A stretch of 64,000 nt of DNA from Bacteroidaceae bacterium (GCA_017481875.1 JAFUOP010000031.1:62001-126000), one strand, 5' to 3'. Shown: positions 16,801 to 25,789, numbered from the stretch's first letter. Notes: generated by a model not told the origin, from the letters alone. Numbers and translations: made by a program.

Positions 16801-19689
16801 GGAGTAGTTGCTAACCCACTCGGCTACGTCGGGCTTGCTACCCAACCAAGGCAGCTGGAATATAAGGTCGTATGTAACAGGTGTCTGCTCAATGGCCTCG
16901 GGGGCAGCACCGACACCCTTGATTGATGAATATTTTGCTTTATAATGGAAATAGTTGTTGGCAAGGTTGGTCAAGCGAGCCATAATACCCGAGCGACCAC
17001 CGAAGTTGGGGATTGCGCAGAAGACTGCGTCTTGGGGTGCGTAGCCACTATAGCTGTCGAATGCGGGTGAACCGTCGGAGAAGAGGTCGAGCACTACAAG
17101 GCGGCCTGCAGGCACGGCTGTGAGCGAGTATTTTTGTGTCGGGCTCCACTGCCACTGCTGGATTACCCATTTTGAACCGGGCTTGGCTGCCTCCATTGCT
17201 GCATAGAGGGCTTCGTAATCTTCCATTGTGCCGGCACCGCCACCTTCGTGGAATGGGTCCATTGAGTAGTATTGGCTCTCGCCCATAACTTCGTGCAGGC
17301 AGGTGTAGTAGTCGGCTGCAATTTCGGCATAATTGGCATTGCTTACGTTCAGCAGCAAGGGGCGCACGAAGTCGCCGGCCCAGTTGCCGCCGTTGCCGCG
17401 TGTTGCATAGCCCGATTTTGAGGCAAAGTTGGTGGGTACCATACCGCTCCAGCCGGGAATAACGGGCTGCATACCAAGCTCGCGCTGGCGGTCGCATATT
17501 TGCTTTGCAAGGTTTTTCTGGCGTGCGTACCAAGCATCGTCTTGCACACCACCGGCACCTGCAAGGTTGGTGAAGCCACTCTTTGTGCCGGGGTCGGTAC
17601 CGCCCCAGCCTTCGAGGTTGTTCATTGCCCACCAAGCGATAAACGCGGGGCCGGCAACAAAGGCTTTGGCCTCGGCGTCGGTGTAGCCGTATTTGCGGGT
17701 GCCATTCTCCTCCATTGTGAGGAACTTGCGCCATACCTCTTCAAGACCTACAAGCTGCAAGGGCATATTTATACCGTGCAGGGCCATCCAGTCGATTTCC
17801 TGCTGCCAGCGTTTCCAGGTCCACGAGGTCATTGAGTAACCGAATGCACAAGTATTCAGATAGTAGCGATACATTGCGTCGCTGGTGCGCGTTTCCTCGC
17901 TTGTGGGTATGGGGAGCGAAGAGAGGTCGGCATAAGCGTCGCCGCTCACAGTCTTTTCGTTGAGTGAGTTCCAAGCTATGTTTATGTGTGCATAGTTCTG
18001 CAAGTACCAGCCGATACCGGTGGTGATTGCGCTTATGGTTGTACCCTTAATAAGCACTTTGCCTCCCTCGCTACCTATTAAAAATACCTCGTTTTTAGAG
18101 TTCATAGAGGGGTCGAGCACGAATTTGAAGCTTGCATCTGTGCCCGCGCCACCAATACGGTTGATGAGCGCAACCACGGCTGCAGGGTTCTCAACCACAG
18201 GAGCCTCGGCATAGGTGATGGTGATAGTTCTGTTAGTTTCGTCTATTGCAACACTCCAAGTGTATCCGTTTACATCGGTTGCTGTAAACTGCTCTTTGTC
18301 GAAGCTGTCTTCTATGGTGGCACCATCGCTAATCTCGGTACCATTGTAAGTTACCGTGGCTCCGGCCGGCGCGTTTTCGATATTCAGCGTATATCCTGTT
18401 TCGCGTTGTTCGTAAGAGATGTCCACACGGAATGCCTTTGCGTTCATTGTGGTGTTTTCGGTTACGAACGAGAATGAGAATGCGCCGCCGAGTTCCTCAT
18501 CAAGGGTTATCTCGAACCAATCATCGGTTGCCGACGATGAGCCCCAAGCCGCGTTGCTGTATGTGCCGTCTGTTTCATCTAGCATTCCGCTAAAATCGGG
18601 AATGTTGTTACCGGTAATATTGTTGGTTGTTAATGTAACTGCATCGCCATTGGCATTGTAAAGTACAAAAGAGTCGAAGCTCAAGCGTTTTGCACCATTT
18701 TGATAGAATGCACCACTTTCGGTGAGTGTGAAACGTAGTTTGTTGCAAGTGCCTTCGTATGCAAAATTGCCCGATGTGAAATGCATTTTGCCGTTTTGGG
18801 CCTCGGCAGTTGTTGTGCACGCCATTGTTCCCTCTATAAGCCACTTGTTGCAGTTGCCGTCGCTGTTGCTTAAGGGTACGTTTGTGAAAATGCCTGTTCC
18901 GGCATTGCTTGCACGGGTATTTCCCAAATGTTGGCTGCTGTCGTTGAATCGTGTGAGATATACATAACCGTTTTCGTCGGCCTCTCCCATTGTCCATAGT
19001 GAGAAATCGGTGGTGGCGTTCCAGTCGTGTGTGGAGCCAATGTATGTGCCTTCATTGGCTTTGTCTTCCAGGAATATAAATTGGCCTGCCGATGTTTTTA
19101 TATAAAACTCGGTGGCAGTCTCTTGAAAAGAGGCTGCACTGCCACTTGCACCTGTAAGGCTCAAGTAGCTGTCGGCTTTGTCGCTCTTTAGAGTGTATGT
19201 GAATTGCTCGCACAATTCGGAATACTCTACAAGTGAGAATTGCATTCCTGTGCCTTTGTCGCAGAAAAGGGGTTGGCCTGCCGCTTTTGTATCCACGTTT
19301 ATAAACTTTCCGTCGGCACGGGCAATAGTGTATATGCTTGCCTCGGGTTCGTTAATGGTCCACTCGTATGCAGTTGTGCCAATTGTGGCATTCCAGTTAC
19401 GGCTGCTTGCCTGCATAGCGTATGTGCCATTTACGTTTCTCATTGTCCACTTTGATGCATCGGTTGTTCCCGCAGCAAAGTAGATGATACAAGGTTTTGC
19501 ATTGAGGCTCAAATTGTTGGTTGTTCCTCCGGCATTGGCTTCGTTAATGCCTAATGTTTGAATGTCGAGATAAAGGCCCGATGTTTTTTCTTTAAATGCG
19601 TACATCTTGCCTGTCTCTGGGGCAAATTGTGCCCACGTCGCAATACATAGCAGTGCAAACGTAAAGGTTAGTAATAATCTCTTTCTCAT
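13873..19689 (-). CDS. Giant secreted GH89 alpha-N-acetylglucosaminidase with lectin-like modules
   Basis: 1938 residues with a signal peptide (1-20, ending TWAQ). Two ricin/lectin-like beta modules span about 22-290, a binding module about 300-430, and the GH89 core about 500-1225. The core carries the likely acid Glu815 in MDPFHEGGG and the likely nucleophile Glu931 in GVGAAPEAIEQ; human NAGLU has APEG at the equivalent place. GH89 releases terminal alpha-GlcNAc, known from gastric-type mucin and heparan sulfate. After the core come an Ig-like segment (about 1270-1345), further lectin-like repeats (1350-1760) and a C-terminal module from about 1758 ending IYDIFGRPVESPTKGLYII. That module is shared with the CotH and sialidase proteins of this window. 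The 54-residue gene follows in the same transcript. Confidence 0.92.
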   Translation of the reverse strand: MRKRLLLTFTFALLCIATWAQFAPETGKMYAFKEKTSGLYLDIQTLGINEANAGGTTNNLSLNAKPCIIYFAAGTTDASKWTMRNVNGTYAMQASSRNWNATIGTTAYEWTINEPEASIYTIARADGKFINVDTKAAGQPLFCDKGTGMQFSLVEYSELCEQFTYTLKSDKADSYLSLTGASGSAASFQETATEFYIKTSAGQFIFLEDKANEGTYIGSTHDWNATTDFSLWTMGEADENGYVYLTRFNDSSQHLGNTRASNAGTGIFTNVPLSNSDGNCNKWLIEGTMACTTTAEAQNGKMHFTSGNFAYEGTCNKLRFTLTESGAFYQNGAKRLSFDSFVLYNANGDAVTLTTNNITGNNIPDFSGMLDETDGTYSNAAWGSSSATDDWFEITLDEELGGAFSFSFVTENTTMNAKAFRVDISYEQRETGYTLNIENAPAGATVTYNGTEISDGATIEDSFDKEQFTATDVNGYTWSVAIDETNRTITITYAEAPVVENPAAVVALINRIGGAGTDASFKFVLDPSMNSKNEVFLIGSEGGKVLIKGTTISAITTGIGWYLQNYAHINIAWNSLNEKTVSGDAYADLSSLPIPTSEETRTSDAMYRYYLNTCAFGYSMTSWTWKRWQQEIDWMALHGINMPLQLVGLEEVWRKFLTMEENGTRKYGYTDAEAKAFVAGPAFIAWWAMNNLEGWGGTDPGTKSGFTNLAGAGGVQDDAWYARQKNLAKQICDRQRELGMQPVIPGWSGMVPTNFASKSGYATRGNGGNWAGDFVRPLLLNVSNANYAEIAADYYTCLHEVMGESQYYSMDPFHEGGGAGTMEDYEALYAAMEAAKPGSKWVIQQWQWSPTQKYSLTAVPAGRLVVLDLFSDGSPAFDSYSGYAPQDAVFCAIPNFGGRSGIMARLTNLANNYFHYKAKYSSIKGVGAAPEAIEQTPVTYDLIFQLPWLGSKPDVAEWVSNYSIARYGVANAEIQEAWSLLRQGPLNYGADGIQGPVEDVWAAKPNLTANAASYWGKTMNHAIGTYTKARHQMLIDATYKLISQSSAIAQGTIYESNYNYDLVEFGGGVLADYAYYLLLGIKEAKNASNTALYEARRDAFLQLILDVDAFKGTNLNFRLGKWTQEARDAAGEVVGATTATPDWYEYNNARTIVSTWSSPGTNLNDYSYRSWQGLMKDLYYPRWKYYFDNNCTDGNYDYFAWNWAHGKEHYVGQTAVSNVTLTAGQQGHTDSYTREPEGSTLEKAKEVLGKYIIPVVSNSGTYYAYRCLANDLSSICTVVAVAGQTIDLSSYFGELTNVSITGDFINGTATDIKAVTVKADATDGSHAGTITLADGTVLTFAVVLNPPYNGVYKLSYQSNGDIPVFIGYNTDQDNSKNVGYKLIAQGTYSAAATGDCYFTITPLGTGYSISAQGMYLKQPTLGGWNHIMFTENRNEAGAYLFEETGTGTGIFKLRSTGSGINYVNDYDKLVFGNDNSTKENLSTFSISEARTYPIEVAGTGTTLSLPFNIVLPTGVTAYDVTQDNIESDGKGGYIYKLSEIATAGEILLQGTPAILKGEGAYDAEITMSSANAKGSLEGSMLRGTFLGNVADTEKHIYKLNGTAFEMQTGEITNTANSCWLEADFATERITCPGIAAHKFYTIKDADENYITGLLTSDNKIATSTANDANAIFYFNGNHLLSYSSGLYIGLNESDWGFETPGVADSDISAIEFHNVGEGVYNIKSANRWLHSSNTYVNRCSTQSAHTTEHVWTVTEVTSLPVTIGSVGYSTLYAPVALEIPNGVTAYRAERTDDSIDLYAIEGTIPANQAVILKGAAGTYQFTITADVETTENNVLLGTVEKIATSSVSNPYTLQTEATAENGVVMRRYTGNYINGFKMYMSISDAEAAAYSFRFPGTTNIEGVEAEGTGNSRIYDIFGRPVESPTKGLYIIDSKKVIY

Positions 19690-19758
19690 AGTTTGGATAT
19701 TTATTGAATGATATAAACTTTTTCAATGGTGTGGTTTCCACACTGTGTCCTATAATCG

Positions 19759-19766
19759 CAAATGTA
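19759..19766 (-). promoter_or_regulatory. -7 element of the GH89 gene
   Basis: TACATTTG on the minus strand, about 70 bp upstream of the GH89 ATG, matches TAnnTTTG. No TTTG is present 20 bp upstream. Confidence 0.5.
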
Positions 19767-19895
19767 TAAACAATTATTTTATTATTTAATTTTTAATGTA
19801 TTTTATATACTTATTGAATATGTTAATTTTCAGAATAATAATAAATTGAGCACAATGCAGAAATAATGCTTGGATTGTGTCCGGAGTAACTTGCA

Positions 19896-19927
19896 ATAAA
19901 AAAGCAAGCCTGAGCTTGCTTTTTTAT
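19896..19927 (-). terminator. Terminator of the TonB-dependent receptor gene
   Basis: A 14-bp stem with A6/T6 arms around GCAAGC/GCTTGC and a 4-base loop, 21 bp beyond the receptor stop codon on the minus strand. Confidence 0.88.
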
Positions 19928-19948
19928 GAGTGTGAAATTATTTGTATA

Positions 19949-22342
19949 TTACATTTCCACAACTATTTTCGCATTAATCTGTCTGCCGGTGAGGTAGTTG
20001 GGCACTGCATATTGGTTGTTGCTTATGTCGCTTATCCAATAGTATGAATTCACGTTGTTTATGTCTAACAGGTTGAAAGCATCAACTCCCAGCCACACAT
20101 TTTTAATATGTTTACGTAAACCGGTGCGGTATGTTTTTTCTTCGTTGTCGAGCAGGCGGTAAGACATTCCAATATCCACGCGCTTGTAAGCCGGTGCTGT
20201 AAATACCTGGCTCTCGCGGCCTGTGTGGGGCGGGCCGAAGGGAAGACCGTCGGCATACACGGCGCGTAGTGTCATACGCCACTTGTCGGTGCCGGGGAAG
20301 TAGTCGGTAAAGTGGAGAGAAAAATTAAACTTCTGGTTTGTAGGGCGTGGCAGCCAACCGCTACCGTTAATCTTCTCTTTTGTATCCATAATAGAGAATG
20401 TTATCCACGAATCGGTGCCTTTCACAAATTCTCCGAAAAGTTTAAAATCTACTCCTGTGGCATATCCGTGTGCACAATTCTCTCCGTAATATACAATGCG
20501 TACATTATCTACATTGTATGGAATGAGGTTGTTTAGCTTTTTGTAATATGCCTCGGCTGTGAATTTAAACGGGCGGCCAACCATTTTGAAATGGTAGTCG
20601 GCTCCTACTACAAGCTGTATTGAACGCTGCGATTTTATATCCTTGTTCAGTTGTACTGCTGTTATGCCATTTGCAGTTAGTGTGTCGCGTACCTCTTTGT
20701 AGAAAGGCGATTGGTAGTATATTCCCGTTGCAATGCGTAGCGTTATGTTCTCATTGGCGTTAGGTATAAGCCCTAAAGATACGCGTGGTGAAAGGAGCAG
20801 TTCTTTATTCCAGTCCCAGTATGACACACGCACACCTGCATTTAACGAAAATACTCCCCATCGGCTTTTGAACTTGTATGTGTCTTGTATATAGGCCGAA
20901 AAACGGTTGCTGCTTTCGCTGTTGTTTGAAGTAAGGCTGTAAATGGGGCGCATATATTCGCCACCTTGCGGAATGTTATATCCGGCTGAGTCGCGTACTT
21001 GCCACTCGCGTTGTTTGTCGTCAAATTTTTCTTTCTTCATTTCCGCACCCCAACGTAGGTCGTGTGAGCGTAAAAAGTGCTTTCCCGTAACCGACACGGT
21101 TTGTACATTGGCTTCCAAACGGTTGCGGGCGTGCTCCATGTATCGCCCAACACCTAAATTCTCGCTTGTATTAATGTCGTTGAGCCAATATTCGCTGTTT
21201 ATGTCGTATGTTACCTGTTCCTCGGTGCGGAAAGCCGATGTTTGCAGTATTATCTGGTTGTATTCATTGGGTATGTAGCTTATTGATGCTGCACCGAATA
21301 GGGTGGTAAACAGGTCGTTCTCCCAACCGTCGAAATATACTTTAAACTCTTTTACCTCCTCCATGGTTCCAAATGAAGTGGTGCGGTCGCTTGGTGTGAA
21401 TTTATATTCGTTGCGCGATATGTTGCCTATAAAACTTATGCTCCACTTTTTGCTTATGCGCCAATCCAGGTAGGTTTGGTAATCAATAAATTGCGGTTCG
21501 TATTCTCCTTTCGTTTCCAAAGTTCCCAGCAGGTACTTGTTGCTTTTGTATCGTATGGAATTTGAGAAACTGTATTTCTTGTTTCCAACACCAATGTATG
21601 CATTTGCACCAAGCATACTTGCGGAAATGGTGCTTTCGAATTGGCGTGGTTTGCGGTAGGTGATATCAAGTACCGAAGACATTTTATCGCCATACTTGGC
21701 TTCGAATCCTCCGCTTGAGAAGGCTACGGTTTCCACCATATCCGGGTTTAAGAAGCTAAGCCCCTCTTGCTGACCGGCACGTATGAGCAGTGGGCGGTAA
21801 ATCTCCACCCCGTTTACGTAAACACTGTTCTCGTCGAAATTACCGCCACGCACGTTGTATTGCGACGATAATTCGTTGTGGGAACTCACTCCTGCCTGCG
21901 TAGATATAATATCTTCTATGGCATTGCCACTCGCGCTTGCCTGCAGGCGTAGGTGCTTGGGCACTTTTATCTCTTGTGTGCCACCCATCTGTTTTTCTTG
22001 TGCTGTAACCTCTACTCCTTCGAGGGAGTAATCCATGGTGGGGAGAGTTACATTAAGTGTTATAGTGTCGGTGGGGTTGTGGAAGGTGCGTTTGCGTGTT
22101 TGGTGCCCCATCATACTGAATGCAACGACAATGGTGTCTTTGCTATTACAGGAGAGGGAATATTTGCCTTGCAGGTCGGTTAGTGTGCCGATGGGCTCTC
22201 CTTCGATGCTCACAGTTGCTATTTCTATGGGGCTGCCTTTTTCGTTGGTTACTATTCCTTTGAATGTAACCTGTTGTGCCGTGGCTCCTATGGAAAATAG
22301 CATTGCCAGCAAAAATGTTAGCGTGAATTTATTTTGTATCAT
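19949..22342 (-). CDS. TonB-dependent outer-membrane receptor with carboxypeptidase-regulatory-like domain
   Basis: 797 residues from the ATG at 22342, which gives a proper signal peptide (MIQNKFTLTFLLAMLF..ATAQ). The longer frame from 22402 adds 20 charged residues in front and is rejected. Residues 24-110 are a CarboxypepD_reg-like beta domain (VTFKGIVTNEKGSPIEIATVS), 115-235 the plug (YNVRGGNFDENSVYVNGVEI), and the rest a 22-strand barrel. It lacks the SusC length (about 1000 aa) and there is no SusD partner, so it belongs to the shorter CirA/FecA-like group, substrate unknown. It lies 43 bp after the GNAT gene on the same strand and next to the GH89 gene, but each has its own terminator. 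Confidence 0.88.
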   Translation of the reverse strand: MIQNKFTLTFLLAMLFSIGATAQQVTFKGIVTNEKGSPIEIATVSIEGEPIGTLTDLQGKYSLSCNSKDTIVVAFSMMGHQTRKRTFHNPTDTITLNVTLPTMDYSLEGVEVTAQEKQMGGTQEIKVPKHLRLQASASGNAIEDIISTQAGVSSHNELSSQYNVRGGNFDENSVYVNGVEIYRPLLIRAGQQEGLSFLNPDMVETVAFSSGGFEAKYGDKMSSVLDITYRKPRQFESTISASMLGANAYIGVGNKKYSFSNSIRYKSNKYLLGTLETKGEYEPQFIDYQTYLDWRISKKWSISFIGNISRNEYKFTPSDRTTSFGTMEEVKEFKVYFDGWENDLFTTLFGAASISYIPNEYNQIILQTSAFRTEEQVTYDINSEYWLNDINTSENLGVGRYMEHARNRLEANVQTVSVTGKHFLRSHDLRWGAEMKKEKFDDKQREWQVRDSAGYNIPQGGEYMRPIYSLTSNNSESSNRFSAYIQDTYKFKSRWGVFSLNAGVRVSYWDWNKELLLSPRVSLGLIPNANENITLRIATGIYYQSPFYKEVRDTLTANGITAVQLNKDIKSQRSIQLVVGADYHFKMVGRPFKFTAEAYYKKLNNLIPYNVDNVRIVYYGENCAHGYATGVDFKLFGEFVKGTDSWITFSIMDTKEKINGSGWLPRPTNQKFNFSLHFTDYFPGTDKWRMTLRAVYADGLPFGPPHTGRESQVFTAPAYKRVDIGMSYRLLDNEEKTYRTGLRKHIKNVWLGVDAFNLLDINNVNSYYWISDISNNQYAVPNYLTGRQINAKIVVEM

Positions 22343-22385
22343 TGATTGTCTTTCTGAATTACTATATTTTAACGTAAGTTTCTGC

Positions 22386-23354
22386 TTAAACGTATATTGC
22401 ACGCAAAATTTTGTTTAATATGTTCCATTTGAAGTGATACCAGCGCAGTGTACTTGTTTGTTTGCCTCCAAAGTTCAATAAAAAGTTTCTGTACCCGAAA
22501 CTTGTGCCTACGAGTGTGCGCGACTCTAAAAACTCTATGTGTGCGCAACCTCTTTTGTGTGCATCGTCTATGGCTGCCCACACTGCTACAATGCCGGGGT
22601 AGAGCAGGGGGTATCTTTTTCGTAAGCCACAGCTGAATATTAGATATGCATTGTTGTTGTGGTATGTGCACATAGAGCAACCAATTATTTTGCGCCCTTG
22701 CTTTACAATAAACATTTTTTGTTTGTCGTTGTCGAGCAGCCCGTGCATAATATCTTTGGGAGGCAGTGGGCGGCGTATTTTTGTTTTGTAATAGTTCTTT
22801 AACAAGCGCACCCCCTCGTTTATTTCTTCTTCCGTGGCAGCCTCGTGGTAGGTTACGCCACGTTCTTTGCTCTTGCGCAGGTGGCTGCGGTAGCTCCTCG
22901 ATAGTCGCTCTTCGGGGTGCTTGCTGTGCAGTGATATGTATATACGGTGGTCGCGTATGGGGGTAAAATTGTGTCGGCTCAGTGTGGCGTATGCAAAGCG
23001 GGGGTCTTCAATACCTTTTATCTCTATGTAGCTTTTAAAAATATCAAAAATATCGAAAAGCTTTTCTATGAACTTTGAAAAAATCTCTTCACGGTTGTTG
23101 CACTCGTTGCTATACACTCCTTCGCCGTATATAGTAAACCAGTAACCGGCTACGGGCGGTAGTAGCTTTATTCCCCTCCTTTTTATAATAATTATATGTG
23201 CAAGCTCCTTGCCGTTGTTGTCGGTAGCAACCATCATATACGGCTTTGATGAGCTGCTTTTACAAAGTAACTCAAATAAATGTGCCGAGTGTTGAATTCT
23301 GCCGGTAAGTAAAGTGGGTAGCTCTTCGGCCCGTGTGTATATATCTATGCGCAT
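22386..23354 (-). CDS. GNAT/FemAB-like acyltransferase
   Basis: 322 residues from ATG at 23354 (MRIDIYTRAEELPTLL). The frame runs 15 codons further upstream, but that stretch is not protein-like for the family. The protein has two alpha/beta halves. The second (about 145-310) has a basic RSYRSHLRKSKERGV helix, FIVKQGRKIIGCSM, YLIFSCGLRKRYPLLYPG and AHKRGCAHIEFLES, the pattern of GNAT-fold transferases of the FemAB/BioF2-like type. Such enzymes transfer amino acids or acyl groups to peptidoglycan precursors or polysaccharides. The substrate here cannot be deduced. It is divergent from tsaD and upstream of the TonB receptor gene. Confidence 0.65.
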   Translation of the reverse strand: MRIDIYTRAEELPTLLTGRIQHSAHLFELLCKSSSSKPYMMVATDNNGKELAHIIIIKRRGIKLLPPVAGYWFTIYGEGVYSNECNNREEIFSKFIEKLFDIFDIFKSYIEIKGIEDPRFAYATLSRHNFTPIRDHRIYISLHSKHPEERLSRSYRSHLRKSKERGVTYHEAATEEEINEGVRLLKNYYKTKIRRPLPPKDIMHGLLDNDKQKMFIVKQGRKIIGCSMCTYHNNNAYLIFSCGLRKRYPLLYPGIVAVWAAIDDAHKRGCAHIEFLESRTLVGTSFGYRNFLLNFGGKQTSTLRWYHFKWNILNKILRAIYV

Positions 23355-23429
23355 ATATGTTTCTTTGTGGCTTTGCCGGCTAAAGTTATAAAGAAACAAT
23401 TGAAATTTCCATAAAAAGAAATAATATTG

Positions 23430-23437
23430 TATCTTCG
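23430..23437 (+). promoter_or_regulatory. -7 element of tsaD
   Basis: TATCTTCG 24 bp before the tsaD ATG. A TTTC (23406-23409) lies exactly 20 bp upstream as a one-mismatch -33 element. Confidence 0.6.
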
Positions 23438-23461
23438 CATAAAGTTTTTTGTGAATATCAA

Positions 23462-24484
23462 ATGGAGGATATATATATATTAGCTATAGAATCGTCGTGC
23501 GATGATACATCGGCGGCTGTGATGCGTGGCGAGACAGTGTTGTCCAATGTTACTGCCGGCCAGGCGGTGCACGAGCAATACGGTGGAGTGGTGCCGGAAT
23601 TGGCTTCTCGTGCTCACGAGCAGAATATTGTTCCCGTGGTAGATGCTGCGTTAAAAAAAGCAGGAATAGAAAAAGATAAACTGAATGCTATAGCCTTTAC
23701 TCGTGGCCCGGGCCTTATGGGCTCTCTGCTTGTAGGTGTCTCATTTGCCAAAGGGCTTGCAGCATCGCTTGGCGTGCCGATGATTGAAGTTAATCATTTG
23801 CAAGGGCATATAATGGCGCACTTTATAAAAGAAGAAGGCGAGGAGCATAGAAGTCCCGAATATCCATTCCTTTGCCTTATGGTGAGTGGTGGAAACTCGC
23901 AAATAGTTAAGGTCAATAGCTATAAAGATATGGAGATTGTGGGGCAGACAATAGATGATGCTGCTGGTGAGGCAATGGATAAATGTGCAAAGGTTATGGG
24001 TTTGGGCTATCCCGGTGGCCCAATAATAGACCGCTTGGCTCGCAAAGGTAATCCCAAGGCATATAATTTCAGTAAACCGCACATTGCAGGCTTCGATTAT
24101 AGTTTCAGTGGTCTTAAAACATCATTTCTTTATACCCTGCGCAAGTTTGTCGCAGAAGATGAGAATTATGTCGATACTCACAAAGAGGATTTGGCCGCTT
24201 CGTTTGAAGCCACTGTGGTTGATGTTCTTATGGATAAACTTTATAAAGCATCAAAGGCTTTGGGAATTAAGCGTATAGCTTTGTCGGGTGGCGTGTCGGC
24301 CAATACGGCTTTGCGCGAGGCGTATAAAACTTATTCCAAACGCTATGGCTGGGAAATCTTTATTCCTAAATTTGGTTTTACAACCGACAACGCTGCAATG
24401 ATTGGCATAGTGGGTTATTATAAATTCCTTGATAACGATTTCTGTGCTATGGACCAGCCCGCATTTTCCCGCACAACATTATAA
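23462..24484 (+). CDS. tsaD: tRNA N6-adenosine threonylcarbamoyltransferase
   Basis: 340 residues. Catalyses the final step of t6A37 formation on ANN-decoding tRNAs, transferring the threonylcarbamoyl group together with TsaB and TsaE. The ASKHA-fold signatures are ILAIESSCDDTSAAV at the N-terminus, the metal-binding HxxxH in VNHLQGHIMAHF (about 114), LMVSGGNSQIV, DDAAGEAMDKCAKVMGLGYPGG and the second phosphate motif LSGGVSANTALRE. Length and start are standard. cinA follows 2 bp later and the ribosomal-protein genes after that, an order common in Bacteroidales. Confidence 0.97.
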   Translation: MEDIYILAIESSCDDTSAAVMRGETVLSNVTAGQAVHEQYGGVVPELASRAHEQNIVPVVDAALKKAGIEKDKLNAIAFTRGPGLMGSLLVGVSFAKGLAASLGVPMIEVNHLQGHIMAHFIKEEGEEHRSPEYPFLCLMVSGGNSQIVKVNSYKDMEIVGQTIDDAAGEAMDKCAKVMGLGYPGGPIIDRLARKGNPKAYNFSKPHIAGFDYSFSGLKTSFLYTLRKFVAEDENYVDTHKEDLAASFEATVVDVLMDKLYKASKALGIKRIALSGGVSANTALREAYKTYSKRYGWEIFIPKFGFTTDNAAMIGIVGYYKFLDNDFCAMDQPAFSRTTL

Positions 24485-24486
24485 TA

Positions 24487-24987
24487 ATGAACAAGCAGGT
24501 TAAAAATATTGCCGATGCAACAGTGCGGTTGTTGATGGAGTGTGGTTGCACCCTCTCCACGGCAGAGAGTTGCACGGGTGGCTCGATAGCTGCGGCTATA
24601 ACCGGAGTTGCCGGTTGCTCGGCCGTGTTTAAGGGCTCTGTGGTCTCCTATAGCAATGATGTAAAAGCAAAGGTACTTGGTGTAGATGAAAATACTTTGG
24701 CTGTGTGTGGTGCAGTGAGTGAGAGTACAGTGTTGCAGATGGTGAGAGGAGTTCAGGAACTGATGAATACCGAATGTGCTGTAGCCACGTCGGGTATTGC
24801 CGGCCCCGGAGGCGGCACGCCCGAAAAACCTGTGGGCACGGTTTGGTTGGCTGTAGCTGTAGGTAAAAGTGTTTTCAGTAAATTATTGCAGGTAGATGAT
24901 AAAGGGCGCGAGCTCAATATTGAGCATACAGTCTTTTGCGCATTGTCCTTTTTGAATGATTGCATAACAACCGCTTCAAGAGACTAA
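24487..24987 (+). CDS. CinA C-terminal-domain nicotinamide-nucleotide amidohydrolase
   Basis: 166 residues, corresponding only to the C-terminal CinA (PncC-type) domain. These enzymes deamidate nicotinamide mononucleotide to nicotinic acid mononucleotide in NAD recycling. Diagnostic motifs are TAESCTGGSIAAAITGVAG with the catalytic Ser near residue 30, YSNDVKAKVLGV, and ATSGIAGPGGGTPEKPVGTV. The N-terminal molybdopterin-binding-like domain of full-length CinA is absent, as in most PncC proteins. The gene overlaps nothing but begins 2 bp after tsaD, so translation is probably coupled. Confidence 0.92.
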   Translation: MNKQVKNIADATVRLLMECGCTLSTAESCTGGSIAAAITGVAGCSAVFKGSVVSYSNDVKAKVLGVDENTLAVCGAVSESTVLQMVRGVQELMNTECAVATSGIAGPGGGTPEKPVGTVWLAVAVGKSVFSKLLQVDDKGRELNIEHTVFCALSFLNDCITTASRD

Positions 24988-25021
24988 ACTTTTTACTTTT
25001 TATAAAATAATTGCTTTTTTG

Positions 25022-25053
25022 TTTGCAAGGTTATGTAAAAATCTATATCTTTG
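25022..25053 (+). promoter_or_regulatory. Promoter of rpmB-rpmG-DUF4295
   Basis: TTTG at 25022-25025, 20-bp spacer, TATCTTTG at 25046-25053: an exact match to the Bacteroidetes consensus. The start would fall about 45 bp before rpmB. Confidence 0.85.
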
Positions 25054-25103
25054 CACTCTGTTTTGAGTAAGTATCAAAAGAATAAACAAAAAAATATATA
25101 GCG

Positions 25104-25364
25104 ATGTCTAAAATTTGTCAAATCACCGGTAAGAAAGCTATGGTGGGTAACAATGTATCACACTCAAAGAGAAGAACAAAGCGTCTTTTCAATGTGAACT
25201 TGTTTACTAAGAAGTTCTTCTATGTAGAAGAAGATTGTTGGATTCAGTTGCGCGTGAGTGCAGCGGGGTTAAAAACTATCAATCGACTTGGTCTTGATGC
25301 AGCACTTAAGTCTGCTGTTAAGAACGGCCACGTTGCTTGGGAGGAAATTAAAGTACTCGATTAA
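25104..25364 (+). CDS. rpmB: 50S ribosomal protein bL28
   Basis: 86 residues. [21 protein letters not shown] is the standard bL28 start and [12 protein letters not shown] the conserved C-terminal segment; it is part of the large ribosomal subunit. It heads a three-gene operon with rpmG and the DUF4295 gene behind a consensus promoter. A run AAAGGAGG lies just upstream of rpmG, one of the few good Shine-Dalgarno sequences in the window. Confidence 0.97.
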   Translation: MSKICQITGKKAMVGNNVSHSKRRTKRLFNVNLFTKKFFYVEEDCWIQLRVSAAGLKTINRLGLDAALKSAVKNGHVAWEEIKVLD

Positions 25365-25381
25365 TTAAAGGAGGAAAAAGT

Positions 25382-25570
25382 ATGGCTAAGAAGGTTAAAG
25401 GAAACCGCGTTCAGGTAATTCTTGAATGCACAGAGCAGAAAACAAGTGGTGTTCCCGGTATGTCTCGTTATATCACAACAAAGAACCGCAAGAACACAAC
25501 AGAGCGTTTGGAGTTGAAGAAATACAACCCCTATTTGAAGAAAGTAACCGTTCACAAAGAAATAAAGTAA
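25382..25570 (+). CDS. rpmG: 50S ribosomal protein bL33
   Basis: 62 residues. [39 protein letters not shown] and [16 protein letters not shown] are the conserved bL33 segments. The zinc-binding cysteine pairs found in some bL33 proteins are absent (single Cys16), so this is the zinc-free form. It lies 17 bp after rpmB and 4 bp before the DUF4295 gene. Confidence 0.96.
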   Translation: MAKKVKGNRVQVILECTEQKTSGVPGMSRYITTKNRKNTTERLELKKYNPYLKKVTVHKEIK

Positions 25571-25574
25571 TAAG

Positions 25575-25727
25575 ATGGCTAAGAAAGCAGTTGCAACCCT
25601 CCAGACTGGTGATAAGGAGAAATTTGTAAAGGTTGTTAAGTTGGTTAAATCACCTAAGACCGGTGCTTATATGTTTGCAGAGGAGATGCTTCCCCAAACA
25701 GAAGCTGATGCGGCTTTGAAGAAGTAA
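25575..25727 (+). CDS. DUF4295 family small ribosome-associated protein (50 aa)
   Basis: 50 codons, ATG at 25575, TAA at 25725-25727. The protein starts MAKKAVATLQTGDKEKFVKV and ends TEADAALKK. It is basic, with a beta-hairpin-like VKLVKSPKTGAYMF segment. This matches DUF4295, a family confined to Bacteroidetes that is found next to rpmB-rpmG. From memory, structural work on a Bacteroidetes ribosome identified this family as an extra large-subunit protein (named bL38); the name should be verified. Operon position supports a ribosomal role. In many relatives ftsY follows directly, but here a terminator does. Confidence 0.88.
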   Translation: MAKKAVATLQTGDKEKFVKVVKLVKSPKTGAYMFAEEMLPQTEADAALKK

Positions 25728-25755
25728 TTTAAACCACAATAGGTTTTATAGATAG

Positions 25756-25786
25756 AAAGGATAGCAGTGATGCTATCCTTTTTTTT
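25756..25786 (+). terminator. Terminator after rpmB-rpmG-DUF4295
   Basis: Stem AAAGGATAGCA / TGCTATCCTTT, loop GTGA, followed by a T-run, 29 bp after the DUF4295 stop codon. Confidence 0.9.
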
Positions 25787-25789
25787 GTG

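Noticed and set aside
19949..22342. TonB receptor as SusC
   Set aside because: Too short, no SusD gene next to it, and no SusC-type N-terminal signature beyond the general carboxypeptidase-like domain.
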